Shown here in pieces: positions 9,300-20,200 of a DNA stretch of 64,000 nt. Below the pieces are notes generated by a model. It searched no databases and had not been told where the DNA came from. It saw nothing but the letters and a program-made list of their open reading frames with translations. The stretch is taken from NCBI GenBank assembly GCA_949751835.1, contig CATKHK010000079.1, positions 124,001 through 188,000 of the forward strand, given 5' to 3'. The position numbers were made by a program, and so were the translations under genes. The DNA is from Blepharisma japonicum. Taxonomy: Eukaryota > Ciliophora > Heterotrichea > Heterotrichida > Blepharismidae. Each line of letters starts with the position of its first letter. The stretch's first letter is position 1.

Positions 9300-12200
9300 A
9301 TGAATAAAGTTGCTTATGAAAGCCCAAACTTAACTCCCACTACCGACTCTGCCTCCAAATACAACATCCCTTGCATGCCTCACCTAGACGCTATTGAAGA
9401 GTCCACAATAAAATCTATTGAGCCTTACAAGCTCCGTATCTGAGGAGAAGTTTTGTTTTGAGTCCTCGTCATATGTACAGGAGGACTTTATTACTTAATT
9501 GATCATTGGTTTCTCTGTCTGCATCTCCTTCTCCGTTATAAAAGAGTCCCAGGTTCTCAAGCCAAGATGTTAGTGATAAAAACTATGTATTTCACTGATA
9601 TTATCCATACAAGATACTTAAGTTCAAAAATCCTTGGAACTGTGCTGACATTTACTCACCATCACTTGCACTATTATTTTGATGGAAATTATTTCCAGCC
9701 TCTTTATTTCAACTCAGCTATAAATTATGATGAAATTATTGACAAGCTAAGCAGCGGGTATAATGAGGAAGAAGATGTTAATGAAAAAAGAAGCTTGTAT
9801 GGGGAGTGTCAAATTTTAATACATTTGCAGTCGTTTTTGGCACTACTTTTTGAAGAAATCAAGCACCCTTTCTACATTTTTCAGCTTTTCAGCGTTATTT
9901 TATGGTATTTTGAAGACTATTATGCCTACGCAATCTGTGTAATTGTAATTACGCTTGTTTCGTTATTTTCCTCAGTCTACCAGTCCTGAAAAAGTATGCA
10001 CGATCTCCATGATCTTGCTTTACGACACGTTGAAGTCAAAGTGAAGCGCTCTGGACAATGGATTACTATAAACAGTAAAGAACTTGTCCCTGGCGATTTA
10101 ATAGAAATCCCAAGAGGCACCGAAATGCCTTGTGATGTGATTTTAATCTCAGGTGGGGCTGTTGTTGAAGAATCTTCTTTGACAGGTGAATCAGTGCCTG
10201 TTATAAAAGACTCTTTACCTTATTTAAATGATAAAATTTACAATGTAGAAGCTGATAGGCATTTTAGCCTATATGAAGGGACAAAGGTGCTGCAGACCAG
10301 AAGCCAGGGAGGCAAGCCAGTTGTCGGAATTGTGGTGAGAACTGGGTTTTCTACTATGAAAGGGAAAATGGTGAGGTCTATTTTATTCCCAAAACCAAAC
10401 CAGTTTAAATTCACCAGAGATTCATTGAGATTTATTGGGTGTTTAGCACTTGTGGCTCTATGTGGGTTTATCGTAAGCATTTATTTATTTGTTGCCTCAG
10501 ATACTCCTTTCGATGAAGCAATTGTGCATTCTTTGGATTTAATAACTATAGCTGTACCCCCAGCCCTTCCAGCTTGTATGAATATTGGCACTGGAATAGC
10601 TCTGCACAGGCTAAAAAAGCAAGGGATTTTTTGTATATCATATCCCAGAATAAATGTGGCTGGAAGAATTGATATTTATTGCTTCGACAAAACTGGGACT
10701 TTAACTGAAGATGGAATGAATTTGTTAGGGGTAAGAGTTGCTAGTAAAGGAGCTATTAGCAGCTTATATGAATCTGCTGACCAAATTACCAAGAATAAAA
10801 GAAAATTTTTGACGTGCTTAGCGACTTGTCATTCATTAACTAATGTAGATGAAAAACTGGTAGGAGATACTCAAGACCTAGAAATTTATAAATTTTCTGA
10901 ATTTTCTTATAGAGAGCCTAAAGAAGAAGAATCTGGTGTGAAAGCGATTGTTTCATCGAATTCGAATTCTGACAACAAGCAAGAAGAGAATATAAACGTG
11001 GCCATTCTCCATATATTTTATTTTACCTCAAAAAGGAAAAGGATGGGTGTTATCGTAAAAAATCCAGAAAATAACCAATTTGAGTTTTACATGAAAGGAG
11101 CTCCTGAAATAGTCTTAGAAAGATGCAGAAAATCCTCGATACCTGAAGACATAGACTATATTCTAGATAACTATACAAGATCCGGATACAGAGTACTCGC
11201 ATGTGCTATGAATCCTCTTAATCCTATCCTTGAGGACGAAATGAAGTCCCAGAAGCTTGAAAATTTGGAACAAAACATGAAATTCCTCGGCCTCATTGTC
11301 CTACAGAATAAGCTTAAATCTCAGACGATCCCAACTATCCAACTGCTACATAAAGCTGCCATTGATACAGTAATGGCAACTGGAGACGCAGTCTTGACTG
11401 CTATTTCTGTAGCAAAAGAATGCCATATCATAAATCCAGAAATTCCTGTATATCTAGCTGAAATGGTTGATGAAGAAATTAGATGGGAAAGATTTGTTAA
11501 TAGTGCTGATGATGTGTCGAAGCAGAATATTTTGAACGAGCCACCATGGATTAATAATGAACTTGGAGGAGATTATACATTGGCGGTTACTGGGGTGGTT
11601 TTAAATGCTTATGATGTATTTGCCAAAAATGGGGATGCTAATGCTGAATATTCGATAAAAATTCTGCTAAATAAATGCAGGATTTTTGCAAGAATGTCTC
11701 CAGAGCACAAAACACTGCTGGTAAGCAGATTCCAAAGCATAGGTCTATTAGTTGGTATGTGTGGAGATGGAGCAAATGACTGTGGAGCTTTAAAAACAGC
11801 TGATATAGGAATATCACTGACAGAAGCTGAAACTTCTATTGCAGCTCCTTTCACGTCAAGTATCCCTGATATTTCATGTGTTCCTATAGTTTTAAAAAAT
11901 GGCAGATGTGCTCTGACCACATCTGTACAGTGCTTTAAATTTATGGCTGTTTATTCTATGATTCAATTCACAAATGTCCAAATTTTATACGTCCTTGGAA
12001 GTGGATTGACCAATAATGAATTTTTATCTCAAGATTTATTAACAGTCCTGCCACTAGCTATGTCAATGGGCAGCACAGGGCCTTATCCTAAATTAAGCAA
12101 AAAACAGCCAATTTCATCATTAATGTCTGTTGCTGTCATAGGCTCAGTTCTAGGACAGTCTATATTGCAAGCTATAGGAATGGTTATTGTTTATGAAGTA

Positions 12201-12677
12201 GCCGCAGCTTTGCCATTCTATAAGTCTGTAGACGACGCAGGTGACGACTATTTAAATGACGCCAATACAATTGTGTATCTTATGGCCCTGCTTGAACTTT
12301 TATCAGTCTGTGTTGCCTTTAACGAAGGAAAGCCTTGGAAAATTCCGGCTTATAAAAATGTTTACCTTATGGTTTATATTTGTTGCATATTTTCGTTGCA
12401 TATTTATTTGGTTCTTTGGCCTCCACAATGGTTGATGGATCTTTATAATGTAAGAGTTACGTAGATTACATGGTTTCCAATGTACATGAGACTTGCACTA
12501 TTAGGAATTTGGGGTGGATATAGCATAGTCGCTTATTTCTATGAGCGGTATGTGATAAAATGGATTTATAGAGGCTGCGAAAAATTGAAGAAAAGAGGAA
12601 ATAAGAGGAAAGTGGAAAATTTGACATTGGAAAAGACAGCGATCGACACCACCAAATTCATTACTACCGAAGTTTAG
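9300..12677 (+). CDS. P5B-type cation ATPase (ATP13A family)
   Basis: P-type ATPase of the P5B group; ATP13A2 and ATP13A3 of animals export polyamines from late endosomes and lysosomes. ATG at 9300, one 15-nt intron at 12450-12464, and TAG at 12675-12677 give 1120 residues. Visible in order: two N-terminal hydrophobic segments; the actuator loop with SSLTGESVPV; membrane helix 4 with VPPALPACM, the P5B signature (P5A has PPELP); the phosphorylation motif CFDKTGTLTEDGM (Asp463); YMKGAPE in the nucleotide domain; MATGDAVLTA; and GMCGDGANDCGALKTADIGI in the hinge. C-terminal membrane helices follow. TGA is Trp at YQSWKSMHDL and elsewhere. Confidence 0.93.
12450..12464 (+). other. 15-nt intron in the P5B ATPase
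   Basis: GTAAGAGTTACGTAG. Splicing joins LMDLYN to ITWFPMYMRLALL in frame and adds the last membrane segment and basic tail; otherwise translation stops at the TAG of the intron. Confidence 0.9.
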
Positions 12678-12774
12678 GGTTTTAATTTCGTATAATTTTT
12701 ACAAATTATATGAATAATTTTGTGTCTATTAATTTCATAGTAAATCTAGAATTTTATATGAAAATTCATAAATT

Positions 12775-14169
12775 ATGGAGATAGGTGTTTTTGGAGCTAC
12801 TATTGATCGGCATTATGAATCTCCTGATCATGTAATATTTTACGTTATTAAAGTATGACATACTCTGTCAAAAATATCATGAACTGTAGATAAACGATAT
12901 AGCCAATTTGATGCTTTACATAAAGAATTGATAAAAAAATTTCCTGGGATTCCACTGCTTCCAAAGAAAACTTTGTGAAAAAAATACAGTAATAGCTTCC
13001 TTAATAATAGACAGCAAGGGATAAACGAATTTTTGCAAGGAATTTTATCAAGGCAAGAAATAGCTGGGTCTGAAGAAATTAAAAAATTTTTACAATTAGA
13101 CCAATTTATTCCAAAGCCAAGATTCAATGCCCCTGAACTTATATCTAAACTAGATACAGAAGGGAAGCCTATTTCAATAACAATCTTTAAAAGCCTGCTA
13201 TTTGTCTGCTCAAAGCTAAAAGGAAATTTTCAACAGAAATCAGAAGAAGAATCAAGCTTAGAAGAAGATGAAGAAAATGCTATAAATGGGGCAGTTACTC
13301 TTATGAATAGCCGCCAAGGCTATATTTATAATGAATCATGAAAAATTCCTTTTGCAATTGAAATCACCTGTATGAGCTGAAATGAGCACTTAGATATCCT
13401 TTCAATAGGAACTGAAGAAGGAATTATTTTTTGCTATAGGGCAAGGACTGATTTAGGGTGTACTCAATATGACGATTATTGTACTCTGACAAACCACAAT
13501 AAAAATATTATTGGGATTGTGATAAACCATACAAATTCGACACTTTATTCATGTTCAGAAGATAATAAATTAATTTCAGTCTTATTAAATGAAGAACTTA
13601 ATGAAATTGCAGAAGCAGAATTCACAGGAATCCCAGTGTCTATGGTGTCTGATTTTAGTACTTCTAAAATTCTAATTGCTACCAAATCCAATGGGATTTT
13701 AATATTCAACATAGCAGCCCTTACACCTATATTTATGCAAAATATTAATCCAAATACTGAAATTATTTCTATGAATATTTGCTTAAACGGAAACTTCTTT
13801 ATAGGAACCGGAAACTCTGAGCTGAATATTTATCAAAAAGCAGAGGGAAATAATTATGAGCTTCAGCAATCAATTAAGGCAAGAACTCTTCTGAGTGTAA
13901 TGATTTATGCAAATAGCCGAGATGAAATTTTTGGAGGAAATAATGAAGGAGTTGTACATATATGGAATTTTACAACAGGAGTTTTATCATTTACATGAAA
14001 AGCTCATGAATCAGCCATTTTGTGTGTAAATTATATAGAAAATGAAGATATTCTGCTTAGCAGTGCTGAAAATGGAGAAATTAAAATTTGGAGGCTGCCA
14101 AAAATTACGAAGGATCCAAGCTTTTATGACCGAGGAAAATTCAAAGCTGAGGTGGTATTTCAAACATAA
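12775..14169 (+). CDS. PX-domain plus WD40-repeat protein
   Basis: 464 residues, ATG 12775 to TAA 14167-14169, reading TGA as Trp throughout. The N-terminal ~110 residues form a phosphoinositide-binding PX domain: VIFYVIKVW, then WTVDKRYSQFDALHKELIKK, then FPGIPLLPKKTLW, which is the conserved R(Y/R)Y-F-L and PPK loop region. After an acidic linker (EEESSLEEDEENA) come about six WD40-like blades, including LYSCSEDNKLISV, VVHIWNFTTG and AILCVNYIENEDILLSSAENGEIKIW. The combination suggests an endosomal scaffold recruited by phosphoinositides. Fusion of PX and WD40 in one short protein recalls WDFY1-type proteins, which use FYVE instead. Confidence 0.82.
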
Positions 14170-14433
14170 ATTGGGATTATAAAAATATTGAGGAAATTTG
14201 TGGAGGATTTAAATAATGATTAATTAGAGCAATTTTTAATATGGGATCAAAAAAACCTGATGTCGAAATATCGAAAAAGTTATAAATTTTCTTGATAATT
14301 ATCAAGAAATAGTAAGAAATAGTACCCTAATGGATGATTTTGATAAAGCTTATATATTATAGCTAAATATTTATTTAATCATAATTTTTTATCTCCATGA
14401 TAAAATTCTTAAAATTTCCTCTAATTTTTAATT

Positions 14434-15198
14434 ATGGACCAAGATAAAACCTTTTCTGAAGACTCCCATCCAAGTTTTTTTAATTTGATTTACGTCAGAA
14501 AAGTACTTATAGGCCTTTTAGTTCAAGTTTTAATATCAGGCTGCATTGCTTTATCATTCTCCTTCGTCCACCCTCTCTATGAATTTGTGGAAAAACGATT
14601 CTGGCTAGCTATAGCTGTAAAAGTTGCCCTGGTGCTAACAGCAGTAGTATTATTCAGGGTAAAAGAAATAGCAAAAAGCTTAATTTTACTATCAATTTTT
14701 GCATGTCTTTTTACAATTTTTTTTGGGTCAATGTTTGGGGTGGTTTTGTCACTTTTGGATCAGAAATTTGTTGTCATGATTTTATACTTTTTTGTGTCGA
14801 TTCATGTAGTCGCTGTTTTGTATTCTATTTCAGAGAAGGAAGCTTTTAATGTACGGAATGGGATGCTTTATATGTTTTATATATCCTTGGTAAATGTAAG
14901 TGTATTTATAGTAGTGGCATCTTATGAGAAATTATTTTTGTTTTTTGTTCCTGTAGCGATTGGGCTATATGGATTTTTTTTAATTTTTCATTTCAACAAT
15001 GTAATCGAAGGAAAATCAAGAAAAACAAAAAATGACAGATATATTTTAGTCGTTTTAAGCGTTTACATAGAATTGTTTTTACTAAAATTTTATATTTTAG
15101 CATGGCTTAAAAACAAACACAAAAAGAGACTTACAAAAGAAAACTTAATCAAAGGCCCAACGAGTGAAATGAAGACTTTTAAGCCTTCACCGGTATAA
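14434..15198 (+). CDS. TMBIM/Lifeguard-like seven-helix membrane protein, copy 1
   Basis: 254 residues with about seven hydrophobic segments. The first transmembrane entry (FNLIYVRKVLIGLLVQVLIS) matches the FIRKVYxxLxxQLxxT pattern of the TMBIM/Lifeguard (BI-1) family, whose members influence ER and Golgi calcium leak and cell survival. The remaining helices are compatible in number and spacing, but the conserved Asp pair of the calcium-leak pore is not obvious to me. The basic Lys-rich C-terminus would face the cytosol. A paralogue follows 38 bp downstream. Confidence 0.62.
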   Translation: MDQDKTFSEDSHPSFFNLIYVRKVLIGLLVQVLISGCIALSFSFVHPLYEFVEKRFWLAIAVKVALVLTAVVLFRVKEIAKSLILLSIFACLFTIFFGSMFGVVLSLLDQKFVVMILYFFVSIHVVAVLYSISEKEAFNVRNGMLYMFYISLVNVSVFIVVASYEKLFLFFVPVAIGLYGFFLIFHFNNVIEGKSRKTKNDRYILVVLSVYIELFLLKFYILAWLKNKHKKRLTKENLIKGPTSEMKTFKPSPV

Positions 15199-15236
15199 TT
15201 AAATTTCCCTTTCTGAAATTTTAACGATAAATAAAA

Positions 15237-15977
15237 ATGATAAATAAAGATTTTTCTTTACCAGAAAGCCGTTCGGAGCTGGAGGAGCTTATTTATATAA
15301 GAAAAATCCTATTTGTGCTGTGGCTACAGGTATTAGGATCTTGTGCTTTCGCTGCCCTATTTTGCATAATTCCTTCTCTATCTGACTATCTGGGGTCCAA
15401 AATTTTATTGGTGTTTATTGTGAAAATAGGGCTTATTATAACTATAACAATTTTATTCAAAGTAGAATGAATTTCCAACAATTTTTTCTTGTCTGTGCTA
15501 TGCTTGATTTTAATTATACTAGAGATTGGGTCAATATTGGGGATTATTTTTTCATATTTAGGCCTAAAAAATATATTATTGATTTTATGATTTTATTTGT
15601 CAATTCATACAGTAGCATTCCTGCATGCTGCTATAGAAAGGGAAAACTATAGTAAAGAGATTGGATTTGCTGGGATTATAGGGATTTCTGTAGTAAATAT
15701 TTCAATGATTTTCTATATTGTTCCTGCATTTGTGGACTCAGAGTTGATTTGGGAAGGCTTTATTCCTGTATTTTTCGGGATTTATGGAGGGTTTCTGATA
15801 TACCATACAAGTAAGATATCGCATGGGAAACATAAAGAACTAAATAGAGAAAGATTAATATTAGGTGCGATAAGTGTTTATGCAGATTTAGCTTTAATAT
15901 TGCCTAATATGGTGAAAAAGCAATGGCAAAATAGAAATGCTGAAAATAAAAGATCAAGCCTGAATAATTATCATTAA
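15237..15977 (+). CDS. TMBIM/Lifeguard-like membrane protein, copy 2
   Basis: 246 residues, ATG 15237 to TAA 15975-15977, with TGA=Trp at two places (KVEWISNNFF and LILWFYLSIHTV). It is a tandem paralogue of the preceding gene: the same N-terminal pattern ELIYIRKILFVLWLQVLGS, the same spacing of about seven helices, and a matching segment YLSIHTVAFLHAAIEREN versus FVSIHVVAVLYSISEKEA. The C-terminus is basic. Identity between the copies is moderate, so the duplication is not recent. Confidence 0.65.
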
Positions 15978-16054
15978 GTTTCTATAATTAATAACTTCAA
16001 TAATAAAAATAAATACTATTTTAGCTAAAATTCTTATCTATTATTATCTTCACA

Positions 16055-17191
16055 TTATGAAGATCGATACTCATCCTTACTAATTGGCTTTATTTTCAAT
16101 TGCTCAATATCTATATCAGCAACATCAGGAAACTGCTGCTTGACTTCCATCTTAAGACCTCTATTGAACTCATCAGTTTTCACAAGCACTAATTCAGTAG
16201 CTTTCGTTATCAACTGCTTTAATTCTTCTTCTGACCTTCCCTTTGAAGCTTGCTCAATATCACTTTTCAGCTCTTCTACTACGCTTGAGCTGATTTTTTT
16301 GGGATCATAAGCAATATCAATTGATATAGAATATTCTGTGGAATTTAAATATTTCGACTTTAATTTCCATACTTTTAACACCCCATTCCTACTACTAATA
16401 AATTCCCTGACTCTTTTCACATATTCTTCATTCACACTTTTATCAATCAAAATTTTTGAATTATCTTCTATAATTAAATACCCTAAATACATCTGAATAA
16501 CTCCATTAATAGCTTGACCCATAGGGTCAAGCCACCACAAATTTGTAGCATAGTATAGTGCAGAAGTCACTATTGGAGTACAAACCCCCATAACAGCCAG
16601 CACATTTTCTGTTGCTATAGCATTTTGTATGGGATCGATATCAATTTTCTGGGTTATAACCTCATAAGAAAGCTTAAGTCTGCCTTTCAGTGACTCCATA
16701 AAGGTCAGTGAGGCTGGAAACTCCTTGATATTCCCTAAATTCTTATAAAATAGCCAAAATTCCACAAAACTCGACAAAAAAATAAGCTAAATAAGTATCA
16801 CAGAAAAGGAAGCTGGGGTGATGGTAAGCATTTCTGCTACTTCTTTATAGTAAAATATCTGCGCCAGCGGAGTAAAAAAGTTATAAACCCCAGACAAGAA
16901 AAAGCAGAGTCCAGGAGCAATAACAGCAAGGTTTTTTATTCGTCCATAGCCATAGTTATAATTGATATCTGGCAGCCTTTCTGAGGATTTGTTAGCTCCT
17001 AACATAACTAGGTGGTTTACAAAGTCAAAAAAAGCTCTCATGTTTTCAGCCTTCATTGCTTGAGAGCCTGAGGCACAATAGGCACAAAATTTCAGGCAGT
17101 TTTGGAAAACGTCAGCATAGAGCTCTCTCCAGATCATGGCCCGGTTACTGTCTTTTGGCTTGGTAAACCATGTGACTAGTTTTTTGATCAT
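16055..17191 (-). CDS. Cation diffusion facilitator zinc transporter, SLC30A9/ZnT9-like
   Basis: The reverse strand gives 373 residues after removing one 15-nt intron (16787-16801). The ZnT9 flavour is seen in FCAYCASGSQAMKAENMRAFFDFVNHLV, broken here as the SGSQAMKAE motif plus a helix with a D-x-x-N pair, then NYNYGYGRIKNLAVIAPG, and in the fifth helix region ENVLAVMGVCTPIV, followed by LDPMGQAINGVIQMYLG. The C-terminal cytosolic domain has the usual alpha-beta pattern with ISIDIAYDP. SLC30A9 in animals exports zinc from mitochondria; that role is inferred. The start is only 29 bp from the divergent IP3-receptor start. Confidence 0.82.
16787..16801 (-). other. 15-nt intron in the ZnT9-like gene
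   Basis: Minus strand GTGATACTTATTTAG. Note GTG rather than GTA at the donor. Splicing joins ITPASFS to LIFLSSFVEFWLF in frame through a membrane helix; retention stops at its TAG. Confidence 0.82.
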
Positions 17192-17220
17192 TTTTATTTA
17201 AAAACGTAACATAGATAAAT
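17192..17220. promoter_or_regulatory. 29-bp divergent intergenic segment
   Basis: Only 29 AT-rich bases separate the start codons of the ZnT9-like gene (minus) and the IP3 receptor (plus). Both 5' leaders and any shared promoter must be inside this stretch or reach into the coding regions. Confidence 0.55.
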
Positions 17221-20200
17221 ATGATAAAACAAGTCGCTATAGCCAAACTAGAGTCAGCTATTACTAGAGCGTCAAGAAGAACTTTAATTGAAGTATTAAG
17301 CTATAAGCATGAGCCACCGCGGTCAAGTACTGAAATTTCACACGCGAGAACAAATCCGAGAGAAATTTCAATTATTAAAGTAATTGATAGCAGCGTAAAA
17401 GAGCAGCCACTTTCTGCATCTTTCAATGTGACTGCTAAAAATACCCTTACTTTGCCACCTATAGTTTCAAAAAAAGACCTACAAAACTCGCTTCAGACCA
17501 TTTTCGAAACTAATGATAACACCAAAGATGCCCCACTCCCAAAAGAAAAAAGATCAGATAAGGCTGGATTTTTGCTGATTGGGGATGCTATAACTTTATT
17601 ATCAAAAGATGCCAATGAGGATTTTGAATTTACAGGGGTTATCAGTGGGGATGGGATTTCTCATGTCCATCTTGAATGTATCCCAAAAGAATTTTTTACA
17701 GAATTCTCCAATCAGGTGCTTTTCAGACAAAGTTTGTTTAGAATAGAACCATCAAGACAGTATGGGTTTACAACTATGCTACAGAATTATAAAAAATTGA
17801 AAAAGCAGGACCAAAAAGTACTGAAAAGGTTAAAAGAACAAGCTGATGAAGAACAAAAAGGAAATGAAGCGGAGTTGGATTTAAGCTATGGGAGAAAAGT
17901 TACCTATGGGGAAAGAATCCAACTTAGGCATCTACATAGCGATTGCTTTTTAACAGCAAGCTTAGAGGTTGCTAGAGAAAGAGGCTGCTTACAAGTGATT
18001 TTAGATCATAAAGGCTCTGAAGGGTCTTGGTTCGAAATCATGCCAAAAGATAAGCTCAGACAAGAAGGTGAACCTGTAAAATACTCAGATTTCTTTAAGC
18101 TAGTCACCACAATGGAAAACTCCACCTACCATCTCCACATGGCAATTTCCCAGATTTTTCGACAGAATATGGAATGCGAGCTAAATGCTTCCAGCAACTT
18201 ATCAATATGAAGGGCAAGAAAATTTATAAGCCAATCGCAAATGAAAATCAACCCAAATTTTGTAGCAACTGGAGACTCCTTTCGAATTTTCCACAAGCAA
18301 TGTGAAGGATACCTTTCAGTTACCCCAAGAAGAATTGAAGAAATTTTGCCAAATGAGACTGCAGAGGCTCAACAAGAAGGAAATGAAGAAGTTTATGCTG
18401 TAAATTACAAAATAAGGTCAGAAGCTACAAAAGAGCCAAAAATGAAAGTTTATATAGAAAATAATAAGTCAAGTCTGTCTGTATGAGAATTGGAAAGGAA
18501 AAATCCATTTATTGGAGGACTGGCAGACCCAGTCGGAGAGTATAGAATAAAGCATGTAGCGACTGGCATGTTTTTGTATGTAGCAAAGTCAGGCCAACTG
18601 TCATTAACTACTGATGGGAGTAATGACCATACTTTATTTAAAATTCTTCCAGAGAACTATGATAGTCCATATTTGACTTTTAAAACCTTAGTAAAATTTG
18701 AGAATATTAAACTTCAAAAAGTACTAAAAGCAGGCGGCCAAGAAACCTTAAAAAACTTTTTCCAGACCATGAAAACTGTTGAAGAAATGCTAGTGAAATT
18801 GACATTTAACAGAAAACTTGCTACAAAAACAACTTTTATATTAGAAGATGAGCCTGAAGAGTCAACTATTCATATATACCAAATCAGCCGAGTTATACCC
18901 AAACTTGTCAGTTTTTACTATTTTTTAAGCACTTGGGGAATGGTCAAAAGAAATGTGGCTTATATCTTGAATTATGAATTGGCAAGAAGCACTGAAGCTG
19001 AGCTAGAAAGACAATCAGATATGCTTATAGAAATTATGAATAATTTGAGGAAAAGAATACTAAAAGATGACCCTTCAATGATGTCAAATTTAGTGGACAG
19101 ACAAGATGCTATTAGGCAGTCAGGACTTCTAGACCTCATCATAAAAATAGTGCAGCTGATTGAAAGCAGACTGACACTCCCGCTGAAATTTCCTAAAGAG
19201 AGCATGCCAAAAGCGATAAGAAGATCTAATGTGAAAATGCTTAACGAAATAGTCAAGCTGCAAATTCAAGAATATTTGAATACTCCACAAGTTGTTGGAG
19301 TTAAGCATCTATATAAACTTGCAGTAAAACTCTATGAAACCATTTTTCTCTGCATAAAAAATAACGCGCAATCCTGCCAAAGCTTAAAAGTCTATGATGA
19401 GTTTTTAAGCTCCCAGCTAAGCTCATACAAGCTACAAGTCGGGGTTATACTAAAAGAAAGCTTCAAATATTCAGTCGACATTTTCTCTAAAGCAACCCCA
19501 GAGCAGTTCCGCAACTGAATTGAGCAAATTAAGCCTATAAATGAGCTGGAAGACAATATAGAAGAACAAGTCATCACATTTAAAATTCTCGCATCTTTAT
19601 GTGTTCACAATGATCGTGGTGTCCCTAAATATCAGACTATTATAGAAAAAGAGCTATTCAGCAGAGAGTCTAAGCTTGTCCAATTTTTATTATCAGATGG
19701 CAGACCATGTATAAAAATTTTCCAGGACTCAAATGCGTCAGTACGTGAATTTATGCTGAATAACCCTACGCTGCAAAAAGTTTCAGTCCCACAAGATCCT
19801 GAAGCACCAATGCCAAATTTATTTTTTATTTCTTCATTTACACCTCATGCCTTTTTAGTAGGCTATATATCGTCAATATTGGAGCTTTTAGCTTCAATGT
19901 GTATGTCTCGTAATGAATCAAGCGCCCAGAAAGTAATAAAAGAGATGAATTTGACTTTTGAGCATATTTTTTCATGTATGTCTAATCCTAATGTGCATAG
20001 TAAACTGAGGAAAAATTATACAGCGCTTTGTAGGATTATTTATATTGATAGGGATCCTTTAGTTTCGCTTACTGACTGCACGAATAGGACTTTTTTTTGG
20101 AATTCCACAGAAAGTAGAATAGAAGATGAAAGGGATACGCCAAGCACTGAAGTAATAAGCTCAATAAAAAGGCTTGATAACTCTAGTGTGCCAATTGCAG

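Noticed and set aside
9567-9989. Separate small membrane gene
   Set aside because: It is in frame with the P5B ATPase and belongs to its N-terminal part once TGA is Trp.
15467-15652. Separate small gene between the TMBIM-like copies
   Set aside because: Out of frame with the true reading, which continues through TGA 15468-15470 as Trp.
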